Of a stretch of 64,000 nucleotides of DNA, positions 35,031 through 43,606 are shown one piece after another. Under the pieces are notes generated by a model. The model saw nothing but the letters and a program-made list of their open reading frames with translations, had not been told where the DNA came from and made no database searches. The number at the start of each line of letters is the position of its first letter. Within the stretch, counting starts at the first letter, position 1. The stretch lies in the NCBI GenBank assembly GCA_030427925.1, contig JAUICJ010000005.1:62001-126000 (forward strand). The letters run 5' to 3'. Made by a program: the position numbers and the translations under genes. The DNA is from Bacteroidia bacterium (GTDB lineage: Bacteria; Bacteroidota; Bacteroidia; Flavobacteriales_D; Sanyastnellaceae).

Positions 35031-36332
35031 ATGGACCTTCACGACCAACTGCTGAAGAAAGAAGCAACCCTGTCGCTCGTGGGGTTGGGCTATGTTGGAC
35101 TGCCCATCGCTTTGGCCTTCGCCAAGCACATCAAAGTCATCGGTTTCGACATCAATCCAGAGCGAGTCGCGCTGATGCAACAAGGCATCGACCCGTCAAA
35201 TGAATTGGAGGCCGAGGCGTTCGAAGGGTGCGACATCACCTTCACCTCCGACCCGGAGGATTTACGGGCGGCGCACTTTCACATCGTAGCCGTTCCCACG
35301 CCCATCAACCCGACGAACCAACCCGACCTCGGGCCGTTGGTGTCGGCATCGACCACGGTCGGGCGCATCCTGAAACCCGGCGACTACGTGGTGTACGAAA
35401 GCACGGTGTACCCGGGGTGTACGGAGGAAGATTGCGTGCCCGTTTTGGAGCGCGAAAGCGGCCTGAAAATGGGCGACGACTTCAAGGTCGGTTACAGCCC
35501 GGAGCGCATCAACCCCGGTGACAAAGTGAACACCGTCGAAACCATCGTCAAGGTGGTCAGCGGCTGCGATGCAGAAAGCCTCGATGTCATTGCGCGCACC
35601 TACGAACTGGTGGTCAAAGCCGGAACCCACCGCGCTTCGAGCATCAAAGTGGCGGAAGCGTCGAAGATCATCGAGAACACGCAGCGCGACGTGAACATCG
35701 CGCTCATCAACGAGCTCAGCATCATCTTCAACCGCGTGGGCATCAACACGTACGAGGTGCTCGAGGCGGCAGGGACGAAGTGGAACTTCCTGCCCTTCAA
35801 GCCCGGGCTGGTCGGTGGGCACTGCATCGGCATTGACCCGTATTATTTGACCTGGAAGGCGAACAAACTCGGGTACCACGCGAAAGTCATCAACTCGGGG
35901 CGCTATGTGAACGACAGCATGGGCCTTTACGTTGGCAAGCAAACCGTCAAGCGGATGCTCGAACACGGGAAGAACCCGCTGGAAAGCCGCGTGCTCGTGA
36001 TGGGACTGACCTTCAAAGAGGACGTTTCCGACATCCGGAATACGAAGGTCGTCGACGTCATCCGCGAGTTGGAGTCCTTCAACGTGACCGTGGACGTGAT
36101 CGACCCGCACGCAGTGCCGGAGGAGGTGCACCACGAATACGGGATCGACCTGACGCCGGAGCCCGCGGTCGGCGCGTACGACGCGGTCATCGTGGCGGTG
36201 AACCACGCGCCGTACCGAGCGATGAAGGAGGCGGATTTCCGCGCGCTGATGCGGGACGAACAGGGGGTGCTCGTGGATTTGAAAGGCATTTTTGCGAACC
36301 AAATCCAGTCCATGACGTATTGGAGTTTGTGA
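35031..36332 (+). CDS. UDP-N-acetylglucosamine/galactosamine 6-dehydrogenase (WbpA/TviB-like)
   Basis: 433 residues: LVGLGYVGLPIALAFAK, then KWNFLPFKPGLVGGHCIGIDPYYL with the catalytic Cys in GGHCIG, and VMGLTFKEDVSDIRNTKV. The GGHCIGxDPYYL motif separates this group from UDP-glucose dehydrogenases. It produces the UDP-HexNAcA needed by the WbpE/WbpD-like pair. The intermediate 3-oxidase (WbpB) is not in the window. Confidence 0.92.
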   Translation: MDLHDQLLKKEATLSLVGLGYVGLPIALAFAKHIKVIGFDINPERVALMQQGIDPSNELEAEAFEGCDITFTSDPEDLRAAHFHIVAVPTPINPTNQPDLGPLVSASTTVGRILKPGDYVVYESTVYPGCTEEDCVPVLERESGLKMGDDFKVGYSPERINPGDKVNTVETIVKVVSGCDAESLDVIARTYELVVKAGTHRASSIKVAEASKIIENTQRDVNIALINELSIIFNRVGINTYEVLEAAGTKWNFLPFKPGLVGGHCIGIDPYYLTWKANKLGYHAKVINSGRYVNDSMGLYVGKQTVKRMLEHGKNPLESRVLVMGLTFKEDVSDIRNTKVVDVIRELESFNVTVDVIDPHAVPEEVHHEYGIDLTPEPAVGAYDAVIVAVNHAPYRAMKEADFRALMRDEQGVLVDLKGIFANQIQSMTYWSL

Positions 36333-36334
36333 AC

Positions 36335-37390
36335 ATGCAATACCATTCCCTCCTCATCACCGGGGGAGCCGGCTTCATCGGTTCCCACGTCATTCGCCAC
36401 CTCCTTCAGGCGCATCCCGAAGTTCGCATCGTGAACTTCGATGCGTTGACGTATGCTGGCAATTTGGAAAACCTGCGCGATGTGGAAGGCGATGCGCGCT
36501 ATACGTTTGTGAAAGGCGACATCCGCGACCGCGCTTTGGTGGAACGGACGTTGCGGGAACACGGGGTGGATGCGGTGGTGCATTTGGCGGCCGAGAGTCA
36601 CGTGGACCGGAGCATCGCAAATCCGATGGAGTTCTTGGAGACGAACATCATGGGGACGGCTTCGATGCTGCATGCGGCGCGGGAGGTTTGGGGGGATCGG
36701 AAGGACGTGCGGTTTTACCACGTCAGCACCGACGAGGTCTACGGATCGTTGGGGGAAGACGGGTTGTTCACCGAAGAGACGGCGTACGATCCGCGGAGCC
36801 CGTACAGCGCATCGAAGGCTTCGAGCGACCACCTCGTGCGGGCTTGGCATCACACGTACGGGCTGCCTGTGGTGATTTCGAATTGTTCCAACAACTACGG
36901 TTCGCATCAATTTCCCGAAAAGCTCATTCCGCTGATGATCCGCAATGTGCGCGACGAGCGACCCTTGCCGGTGTATGGCGAAGGGCTGAACGTGCGGGAC
37001 TGGCTGTGGGTCGTGGACCATGCGGCGGCCATTGATCGCATTTTGACGGCGGGGGAAAATGGGCGAACCTACAACATCGGTGGGCTGAACGAGTGGCGCA
37101 ACATCGACTTGGTGCACTTGCTCATTCGGCTGGTGGACGAACGGCTGGGACGGCTAGCGGGGCATTCGGAGCGGCTCATCACGTACGTGAAGGACCGGGC
37201 GGGCCACGATTTGCGGTACGCCATTGACGCCACGCGACTGGCCACGGAATTGGGGTGGACGCCTTCCATCACGTTCGAGGAGGGGCTGGGGGCTACGGTG
37301 GATTGGTACTTGGCCAATTCGGAGTGGCTGGATTCAGTGACCTCGGGGTCGTACCGGTCGTACTACGAACAACAATACGGGGCGCGCTGA
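36335..37390 (+). CDS. rfbB: dTDP-glucose 4,6-dehydratase
   Basis: 351 residues from the ATG at 36335; in-frame TTG 36320 and GTG 36329 overlap the previous gene and are less likely. Motifs: TGGAGFIGSH, STDEVYGSLG (catalytic Asp-Glu), and PYSASKASSDH (Tyr-x3-Lys). It makes dTDP-4-keto-6-deoxyglucose. No RmlA, C or D accompanies it, so the product feeds pathways encoded elsewhere. Confidence 0.95.
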   Translation: MQYHSLLITGGAGFIGSHVIRHLLQAHPEVRIVNFDALTYAGNLENLRDVEGDARYTFVKGDIRDRALVERTLREHGVDAVVHLAAESHVDRSIANPMEFLETNIMGTASMLHAAREVWGDRKDVRFYHVSTDEVYGSLGEDGLFTEETAYDPRSPYSASKASSDHLVRAWHHTYGLPVVISNCSNNYGSHQFPEKLIPLMIRNVRDERPLPVYGEGLNVRDWLWVVDHAAAIDRILTAGENGRTYNIGGLNEWRNIDLVHLLIRLVDERLGRLAGHSERLITYVKDRAGHDLRYAIDATRLATELGWTPSITFEEGLGATVDWYLANSEWLDSVTSGSYRSYYEQQYGAR

Positions 37391-38151
37391 TGTGGTGGGG
37401 GCGGCGCAAGAACCAGCCCCAACGCGTGGAACCGTTTTCCATCGGGAAGCGGCTGGAGTTCGACGTGCACAGCCATTTGGTTCCGGGCGTGGACGATGGG
37501 GCGTCGAACCTTTCGGAGTCGTTGGCCTTGGTGGACCAGCTCGTTGCGCTCGGATACCGGGGTGCCGTCCTGACCCCTCACATTTACACGGGATTGTACC
37601 CCAATTCGAAATCCACGTTGAGCGCACCGTTTGCCGCACTGCAAGCGGCCGTGAAGGAGCGGCACCCGATGTTCACCCTGCACCTGGCTGCCGAGTATTT
37701 CACCGACGAACACTTCATGCAGTGCATCCAACGCGACGACCTGCTCTCCTTTCCCGTCGGCGACGCGCGAGCGGTGCTGTTCGAAATGGGGTTTCAAGAA
37801 GCCGCTCCGAACCTGGACGAAGCCGTTTTCGAGCTGCAACTGAACGGTTACCAACCCGTGTTGGCGCACGTGGAGCGTTACCCTTACTTGGTGGCGGATG
37901 CGCGTGCTTTGGGCCGACTTGAAGACCGCGGGGTGTGGCTGACCGTCAATGCCGCTTCCCTCGCAGGCGCTTACGGCCCGGAAATCCGGACGTTTGCTGC
38001 GGAATTGTTGGCGTCAGGCCGGGCGCGGATGCTGTGCAGCGACGCCCATGGAGACCGGCACCTTCAGGCCTTGGAGGCGTTGCAGACCGATGCGGCCGTC
38101 CATCGGGCGCTGGAAGCCGGTCATTTGGACTTGCAACGCCAAATCCCCTGA
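37390..38151 (+). CDS. CpsB/YwqE-type tyrosine-protein phosphatase (PHP fold)
   Basis: 253 residues from the ATG at 37390, sharing one base with the rfbB stop. Metal-binding motifs of the PHP superfamily: FDVHSHLVPGVDDGA, LTPHIY, and LCSDAHGDRH. CpsB-type enzymes dephosphorylate bacterial tyrosine kinases that control capsule polymerisation. Its place at the end of the sugar operon supports this. No kinase or Wzx/Wzy is present in the window. Confidence 0.9.
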   Translation: MWWGRRKNQPQRVEPFSIGKRLEFDVHSHLVPGVDDGASNLSESLALVDQLVALGYRGAVLTPHIYTGLYPNSKSTLSAPFAALQAAVKERHPMFTLHLAAEYFTDEHFMQCIQRDDLLSFPVGDARAVLFEMGFQEAAPNLDEAVFELQLNGYQPVLAHVERYPYLVADARALGRLEDRGVWLTVNAASLAGAYGPEIRTFAAELLASGRARMLCSDAHGDRHLQALEALQTDAAVHRALEAGHLDLQRQIP

Positions 38152-38153
38152 CC

Positions 38154-38477
38154 TCAACCGACCGGCGCGAGCCGCACCACCAAGCCATCCAAGGCTTCGC
38201 TCAAATGCAGCTGGCAGCCCAAGCGGCTGTTGTCCTCCACGAAAAACGCTTCGTCGAGCATGTCCTCCTCATCGCCCGACTTCTCCGGCAAATCCGTTTC
38301 GCTCTCCACGTACATGTGGCAGCTCGCGCACATGGCCATGCCGCCGCACGTGCCTTCCACCGGCAACTCCGCGCTTTTGCACAGCTCCATCATGTTCATG
38401 CCCATGTCCGTCGGACCATCGAGCTCGTGCGCCACTCCTTCGCGGTCGATGACCGTCACTTTGATCATTCCGTCCAT
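38154..38477 (-). CDS. 2Fe-2S ferredoxin, adrenodoxin/plant type
   Basis: 107 residues from 38477 (or 104 from the ATG at 38468). Cluster ligands follow the spacing GTCGGMAMCASCH and a late LGCQL. It carries single electrons and, one base after the reductase gene, is surely its partner. The window offers no hint of the final acceptor. Confidence 0.92.
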   Translation of the reverse strand: MDGMIKVTVIDREGVAHELDGPTDMGMNMMELCKSAELPVEGTCGGMAMCASCHMYVESETDLPEKSGDEEDMLDEAFFVEDNSRLGCQLHLSEALDGLVVRLAPVG

Positions 38478-38478
38478 A

Positions 38479-39486
38479 TCAGAAACCGTTGACACCGTTG
38501 ACGGTGGTGTATTTGAGGACCAAATTCTTCTCCGGGTAAATCCGCTTGAACGCGCTCTGCACCATCAGCGTCGCCTCGTGGAAGCCGCACAAGATGAGCT
38601 TCAACTTGCCCGGATATGTGTTGATGTCGCCGATGGCGTATATGCCGGGCACATTCGTGCTGTAGTCGAAGGTGTCGACTTCGATGGCGTTCTTCTCGAT
38701 GTTCAGGTTCCAGTCGGCGATGGGCCCCAGCTTCGGGCTCAAGCCAAACAACGGAACCCAGTGATCCGTCGCCAACTCCACCATCCCCTCGTCCTTCGAC
38801 TTGCACACCAGTCCGGTGAGGTGGTCCTCCCCGCGCACCTCCACGACTTCGGCGTTCGTCATCAACCGCAATTTGCCTTTCGCCGCGAGGTCCATGACCT
38901 TCTGTACGCTGTCAAGGTGCCCGCGGAACTCCGTTCGCCTGTGGATCAAGGTCACCTCCTTCGCCACGCCATCGGACAAGAAAATCGCCCAATCCAAGGC
39001 CGAATCCCCGCCGCCGCTGATGACGACCTTCTTGCCCGCGTAAAACTGGGGGTCCTTGATGATGTATTCCACTCCGCGATCCTCGAAGTGCGCAAGGTTC
39101 GGAACCGGGGGCTTGCGGGGCTCAAAGCTTCCGAGTCCGCCTGCGATGGCAATGATGGGAGCGCGGTGTCTCGTGCCCTTGTTCGTCGTGACGATGAACT
39201 GGCCCTCATCATCCTTCTCAACCGCATCAGCGCGTTCGCCCAAGGTGAACCCGGGATCGAAGGGCGCAGCTTGCTCCATCAACCGGTCGACGAGTTCGCC
39301 AGCGAGGATGCTCGGATAGGCGGGGATGTCGTAAATCGGCTTCTTCGGATAAATTTCCGCACATTGCCCGCCCGCTTGTGGCAGCGCGTCAATGAGGTGG
39401 CAACGCAACTTGAGGAGGCCGGCTTCGAAGACGGCAAAGAGCCCGGTGGGGCCTGCTCCGATGATGAGGATGTCGGTTTGAATCAT
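38479..39486 (-). CDS. Ferredoxin-NADP reductase, thioredoxin-reductase-like
   Basis: 335 residues from the ATG at 39486. Two Rossmann motifs: IIGAGPTGLFA for FAD and ISGGGDSALDWA for NADP, and GIYAIGDINTYPG near the end. The CxxC of thioredoxin reductase is absent, which marks the FNR subgroup. The ferredoxin gene follows directly. Confidence 0.93.
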   Translation of the reverse strand: MIQTDILIIGAGPTGLFAVFEAGLLKLRCHLIDALPQAGGQCAEIYPKKPIYDIPAYPSILAGELVDRLMEQAAPFDPGFTLGERADAVEKDDEGQFIVTTNKGTRHRAPIIAIAGGLGSFEPRKPPVPNLAHFEDRGVEYIIKDPQFYAGKKVVISGGGDSALDWAIFLSDGVAKEVTLIHRRTEFRGHLDSVQKVMDLAAKGKLRLMTNAEVVEVRGEDHLTGLVCKSKDEGMVELATDHWVPLFGLSPKLGPIADWNLNIEKNAIEVDTFDYSTNVPGIYAIGDINTYPGKLKLILCGFHEATLMVQSAFKRIYPEKNLVLKYTTVNGVNGF

Positions 39487-39613
39487 GTGCGGTCGGTGAT
39501 CGGCCCCGTTGAGCGGTGTCGATTTGCAGGGACAAAAGTACAACGCGCTCGAGCAGGTCCCTTGCGCGCGGTCAACTTTGAACAGTTGAAGGCGCTCACG
39601 GGTTCATTCCGCC

Positions 39614-39874
39614 CTATCCGTGCCAATTCACGGCCTCTACGCCTTTGACTTCGGGTGCAGCGGCACGCACCGCTTGCTCCACCCCACCTTTCATGGTCAT
39701 GTGGATCATCGAACAGTCCACGCACGACCCGTGCAACTTGACCTTCACCGTCAACTCGTCCGTCACCTCCACCAATTCGATGTTGCCCCCATCCGCTTCG
39801 AGGTAGGGACGCAAACTGGCCAAGGCGCGCTCCACCCGACCCGTCAATTCCTTCATGTCCGCTGCAGGTGTCAT
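39614..39874 (-). CDS. NifU C-terminal domain Fe-S scaffold/carrier
   Basis: 86 residues: RPYLEADGGNIELVEV and the CxxC motif GSCVDCSM that holds a transient Fe-S cluster. It follows mrp, so together they probably deliver clusters to target proteins such as the ferredoxin encoded downstream. The 127-base gap before the reductase gene shows no other feature. Confidence 0.93.
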   Translation of the reverse strand: MTPAADMKELTGRVERALASLRPYLEADGGNIELVEVTDELTVKVKLHGSCVDCSMIHMTMKGGVEQAVRAAAPEVKGVEAVNWHG

Positions 39875-39893
39875 GTCTTCGGTCCTCTGGTAC

Positions 39894-40967
39894 TCAATCG
39901 ATGGATTTCCCCAATTCCTTCAGCAAGTTAGCCAAGATGGGACGAATCGCGGAGGCGGCCGGTGAATTCGTTTGGAGGGCTGCTGGACGGCCCGCATCCC
40001 CTGCCTCCCGAACGCTTTGAATGAGGGGCAATTCCCCAAGGAACGGCACCTGCAAGCTGTCGGCAAGCCGCTTCGCGCCGTCTTGCCCGAAAATGTAGTA
40101 CTGCTTTTCTGGCGCATCCGGCGGCGTGAAATAGGCCATGTTCTCCACGATGCCCAAAACCTTCACGTTGATGGAATCGAGGCGGAACAGCCCCACCCCT
40201 TTCCGAGCATCCGCTAGCGCCACCTCTTGGGGCGTGCTCACCACCACGGCCCCCGTGAGCGGCACCTCTTGGACCAGCGAAAGGTGGATGTCCCCGGTTC
40301 CCGGAGGCAAGTCCACGATCATGAAGTCCAATTCGCCCCAGTGCGCGTCGGTGAACAACTGCGTCAACGCACGGCTTGCCATCGCACCCCGCCAGGCAAT
40401 GGCTTGGTCCGGGTCGGCAAAGAACCCAATGCTCAACACCTTGACGCCGTACTGCTCGATGGGCTCGATGACTTGCTTGCCATTGAGCTCGATGGCCCGC
40501 GGCTTTTCGTGCACCACATCGAACATCGTCGGCACGCTGGGTCCGTGGATGTCGGCATCGCACAGCCCCACTTTGTAACCGAGTTGCGCCAGCCCCACGG
40601 CAAGGTTCGCAGCCACGGTGCTCTTGCCCACGCCTCCCTTGCCGGAAGCCACCGCGATGACGTGCTCCACGCCCGGCAACACCTTGCGCGTTTCCGTCGT
40701 CCGCTCTTCCTGCTTCAGCGCCACCACCACCACCTCCGCCTTGATGCCTTTGCCGAAGGCGCGCTCGAACGCGAACAAAACCGCCTCCTTCATGCGGCTC
40801 CGCGCGTGCATCGCCGGGTTCGACGACTTGACCACCACGTGGATGTCCTGTTCCCCGCCGAGCGCGATTTCCTCCACGAAGTTGAGGGCCACCACGTCCT
40901 TGCCCAAATCCGGTTCCATCACCTTCGAAAGCGCCTCGAGCACTTGCTCCCTGCTGATTGTTGCCAT
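39894..40967 (-). CDS. Mrp/NBP35-type Fe-S carrier P-loop ATPase
   Basis: 357 residues from the ATG at 40967. N-terminal MIP18/DUF59 domain, then the deviant Walker A SGKGGVGKSTVA and DADIHGPSVP. The C-terminal CxxC that bridges a cluster in E. coli ApbC and eukaryotic NBP35 is missing: the segment reads ENMAYFTPPDAPEKQYYIFG. It sits beside a NifU-C gene, which may supply the cysteines. Confidence 0.92.
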   Translation of the reverse strand: MATISREQVLEALSKVMEPDLGKDVVALNFVEEIALGGEQDIHVVVKSSNPAMHARSRMKEAVLFAFERAFGKGIKAEVVVVALKQEERTTETRKVLPGVEHVIAVASGKGGVGKSTVAANLAVGLAQLGYKVGLCDADIHGPSVPTMFDVVHEKPRAIELNGKQVIEPIEQYGVKVLSIGFFADPDQAIAWRGAMASRALTQLFTDAHWGELDFMIVDLPPGTGDIHLSLVQEVPLTGAVVVSTPQEVALADARKGVGLFRLDSINVKVLGIVENMAYFTPPDAPEKQYYIFGQDGAKRLADSLQVPFLGELPLIQSVREAGDAGRPAALQTNSPAASAIRPILANLLKELGKSID

Positions 40968-40972
40968 GTCGA

Positions 40973-41299
40973 TTACAGTTCTTGATTGGGGTCCCAAAAC
41001 ACCCGTTCGAATTCAACCACGGCCCCTGCCGCGATGTTCACGCCTTCCGCCTTCAATTGTTCGTCCATGGGCCGGTCTGCCGGAAAGTGCACCGCTCCCG
41101 TGAGCAGCCCCTGCCGGTTCACCACCCGGTGGGCGGGCACGCTCGGCACGCACTTGAAGCTGTTGTTCAACACCCAGCCCACTTGGCGCGCGCCCATCGG
41201 CTTGCCCAACGCCTTCGCCACCGCTCCGTACGTCGTCACGCGACCAGCCGGCACTTGGCGCACCAACGCGTACACGTCCCGCTCGAACCCATCCGCCAT
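40973..41299 (-). CDS. Alkyltransferase-like protein (MGMT family, no reactive Cys)
   Basis: 108 residues from the ATG at 41299, sharing one base with the trmB stop. The MGMT DNA-binding domain is clear (ALVRQVPAGRVTTYGAVA, ARQVGWVLNN). The acceptor motif PCHRV reads PAHRVVN, so Ala replaces the methyl-accepting Cys. This defines the ATL group, which binds O6-alkylguanine and recruits nucleotide excision repair. Confidence 0.92.
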   Translation of the reverse strand: MADGFERDVYALVRQVPAGRVTTYGAVAKALGKPMGARQVGWVLNNSFKCVPSVPAHRVVNRQGLLTGAVHFPADRPMDEQLKAEGVNIAAGAVVEFERVFWDPNQEL

Positions 41300-41985
41300 C
41301 AGACCCGGAGTTGCATGTAGTGGATTTTCCGGCCTTCCTCCAGCCACATTTGCTCGTAAAACGTCCGGATTTCGAGCAACTCCCGCAGCTCGGGATCCAC
41401 GCGGTGCACGAGTTCACCGTAGACGTCTTGGCTGTCGACGAGGATGTCGTAGCCCGCTTCGAGGTAGCTCTCCTTCGACAGTTCGTAGAGCAGCGGGCTG
41501 TCGCTTTTGATGTGGACGAGGCTGCCCGGCTTCAGGAATTTCTTGTACCGCTCGATGAAAATGCTGGAGGTGATGCGCTTCGTTCCTTTCTCGTCCTTCG
41601 GTTGGGGATCGCTGAAGGTGATCCAAACCTCGTCCACCTCCCCGGGCGCAAAGAACCGATCGATGAATTCGATCCGCGTCCGCAAGAAAGCCACGTTCTT
41701 GAGTTCCTCCTGGTTCGCAGTTTTCGCTCCACGCCAAAACCGGTGTCCCTTGATGTCCACGCCCACGAAGTTCTTATCGGGGTACTTCCGCGCCTGACCG
41801 ACCGTGTACTCCCCTTTTCCGCAGCCGAGCTCGAGCACAATGGGGTGGTCGTTGCCGAACACGTCCTCGCGCCATTTGCCCTTGTGAACAAACTCCACCC
41901 CCTCCACCGCCGCTTGCAACGGGGGCTCAAAGACCCGCTCAAACGTGCGGTTCTCAAGCCACTTGACCAATTTTCCCTTTCCCAT
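41299..41985 (-). CDS. trmB: tRNA (guanine-N7-)-methyltransferase
   Basis: 228 residues. SAM motif VLELGCGKGEYTVGQA, then NFVGVDIKGHRFW and the TrmB signature ITFSDPQPKDEKGTKRI. It methylates G46 of tRNA. First gene of a minus-strand run (trmB, atl, mrp, nifU-C, fnr, fdx). A TAATTTTG box ends seven bases before its ATG. Confidence 0.95.
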   Translation of the reverse strand: MGKGKLVKWLENRTFERVFEPPLQAAVEGVEFVHKGKWREDVFGNDHPIVLELGCGKGEYTVGQARKYPDKNFVGVDIKGHRFWRGAKTANQEELKNVAFLRTRIEFIDRFFAPGEVDEVWITFSDPQPKDEKGTKRITSSIFIERYKKFLKPGSLVHIKSDSPLLYELSKESYLEAGYDILVDSQDVYGELVHRVDPELRELLEIRTFYEQMWLEEGRKIHYMQLRV

Positions 41986-41992
41986 TTGTCGG

Positions 41993-42010
41993 CAAAATTA
42001 CGGAACTTCA
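41993..42010. promoter_or_regulatory. Divergent promoter boxes between trmB and the glycosyltransferase
   Basis: Minus-strand TAATTTTG (42000-41993) faces trmB. Plus-strand GAACTTCA (42003-42010), a weaker variant, ends four bases before the ATG at 42015. Confidence 0.35.
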
Positions 42011-42014
42011 GGGC

Positions 42015-43091
42015 ATGGAAACGACGAAGCGCACGGTGCTCTTTGCGGCGCTGGATTGGGGGCTCGGGCACGCGACGCGGTCGGCGTCGTTGATCCGCGC
42101 GGCGATAGAGGACGGGCATCGGGTGCACGTGGCGTCGAGCGGGCCGGCGCTGGCGTGGCTGCGGGCGCGGTTTGCCGACGATGGGGTGACGTTTCATGAG
42201 AAGCCCGGGCGGGCCATCCGGTATGCGCGGGTGGGCACGGGGGTTCGGATTGCGCTGCAAATGCCGGGATTTTTGAGGAGCATCGGGGAGGAACGGCGGT
42301 GGACCGAGGGCTGTGTGCGCCGCCATGGGGTGGACCGGGTGTTCAGCGACAACTGCTATGGGGTGGCGGCGGAGGGGGTGCCGAGTGTGTTGATGACGCA
42401 CCAGGTGCATTTGCCGGTGCCGGGGGTGCTGCGGGCGGGGGCGCGGGCGTTTGTGCGGGGGCAGGCGGCGCGGTTTGGGGAGGTGTGGGTGCCGGATGGG
42501 GAGGGGGAGCGCGGCGAGGGGCGGTTGAGTGGCCGGTTGGGCGGGCCGGCGTTGCATCCGCGGACGCGGTTCATCGGGGGGCTGAGTCATTTGCCCGCGG
42601 ACGGGGGGACGCGTTCGGAGTGGGCGATCGTGGGGGTGGTGAGCGGGCCGGAGCCGCTGCGGTCGGCGTTGGAGGCGGCGTACCGGGAGCGGTTTGCGGG
42701 GGCGTTGCGGGCGGGTGAGCGGGCGCTGATTGTGGCGGGGCGGCCAGGCGGCGGGGTGCGGGAGGATGGGGCCGTGACGACGTGGTATTCGCCGGATTCG
42801 GCGGCGTTGGCGGGCGCGTTGAAGGGGGCCGGTCGGGTGGTGTGCCGGAGCGGGTATTCGACGTTGTTGGATTTGGCCCAAATCCGCGTGCGCGCCCACC
42901 TCATCCCCACCCCTGGCCAGCCCGAACAGGAACTCCTCGCGGCCCATTTCGCCCGCGCCTTCGGCTGGTCCACCTCTTCCCAACGCGCCTTCGCCGCCGG
43001 CGCGCCCTTCCCGACCACCGGCCAACCGCTGCACCTGCCCGCCAACACCGAAGCCCTCGCCGCCCTGCGCGCTTGGCTCGCCAAAGAATGA
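42015..43091 (+). CDS. Glycosyltransferase, GT28/MurG-like
   Basis: 358 residues, GT-B plan: ALDWGLGHATRSASLI at the start and a nucleotide-binding C-terminal part with CRSGYSTLLDLAQI and PTPGQPEQELLA. It resembles UDP-glycosyltransferases of the MurG/YjiC group; donor and acceptor are unknown. The first 850 bases use almost only G-ending codons and the rest C-ending codons, with the break at 42872. Overlaps tadA by four bases. Confidence 0.87.
   Translation: METTKRTVLFAALDWGLGHATRSASLIRAAIEDGHRVHVASSGPALAWLRARFADDGVTFHEKPGRAIRYARVGTGVRIALQMPGFLRSIGEERRWTEGCVRRHGVDRVFSDNCYGVAAEGVPSVLMTHQVHLPVPGVLRAGARAFVRGQAARFGEVWVPDGEGERGEGRLSGRLGGPALHPRTRFIGGLSHLPADGGTRSEWAIVGVVSGPEPLRSALEAAYRERFAGALRAGERALIVAGRPGGGVREDGAVTTWYSPDSAALAGALKGAGRVVCRSGYSTLLDLAQIRVRAHLIPTPGQPEQELLAAHFARAFGWSTSSQRAFAAGAPFPTTGQPLHLPANTEALAALRAWLAKE
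42869..42885. repeat. GGATTTGGcCCAAATCC, extended palindrome
   Basis: Fullest form of the motif, eight-base arms around a single base. Hand counts of 60-base flanks around the core: left 31 G and 10 C, right 14 G and 30 C. Confidence 0.78.
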
Positions 43092-43564
43092 ACGACCTTC
43101 GCACCATGGACACCTCCTCCGACGAGCGGTACATGCGGCTCGCCCTTCAAGAAGCCGAACAGGCCGCTGCCCGCGACGAAGTCCCGGTCGGCGCCCTCAT
43201 CGTCGCCCGCGACCGCATCGTCGGCCGCGGCCACAACCTCTGCGAGCAGCTGCACGACTTCACGGCCCACGCGGAAATGCAGGCCTTCACGGCCGCGTCG
43301 GAAACGCTCGGCGGAAAGCACCTCGACCAGTGCACCTTGTACGTGACGCTGGAGCCCTGCCCGATGTGTGCGGGGGCCGCTTTTTGGACCCGCATCGGCC
43401 GCATCGTCTACGGCGCGTCCGACGCGAAGCGCGGCTTCTCGCGCTGGAACGCCGCTTCCCCCATCCTGCACCCCAAGACTGAAATCGTTTCCGGCGTCCT
43501 TGAAGCCGAATGCAGCGCCCTCGTGAAAGAATTTTTCGCCCAGAAGCGGCGTCGGAAGGGCTGA
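43088..43564 (+). CDS. tadA: tRNA-specific adenosine deaminase
   Basis: 158 residues from the ATG at 43088; ATG 43106 is possible. Zinc-deaminase motifs: TAHAEMQAF (ligand His and proton-shuttling Glu) and LEPCPMCAGA (two Cys ligands). It makes inosine at the wobble position of tRNA-Arg(ACG). Confidence 0.93.
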   Translation: MNDLRTMDTSSDERYMRLALQEAEQAAARDEVPVGALIVARDRIVGRGHNLCEQLHDFTAHAEMQAFTAASETLGGKHLDQCTLYVTLEPCPMCAGAAFWTRIGRIVYGASDAKRGFSRWNAASPILHPKTEIVSGVLEAECSALVKEFFAQKRRRKG

Positions 43565-43582
43565 CGCGTCGGTTCGGCTGAC

Positions 43583-43590
43583 TACCTTTG
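43583..43590 (+). promoter_or_regulatory. -7 box of mgtE
   Basis: TACCTTTG, an exact TAnnTTTG, ending 16 bases before the mgtE ATG; the following GCCC extends it into a half copy of the TTTGG/CCAAA motif. Confidence 0.5.
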
Positions 43591-43606
43591 GCCCGGAACA
43601 CGCGCC

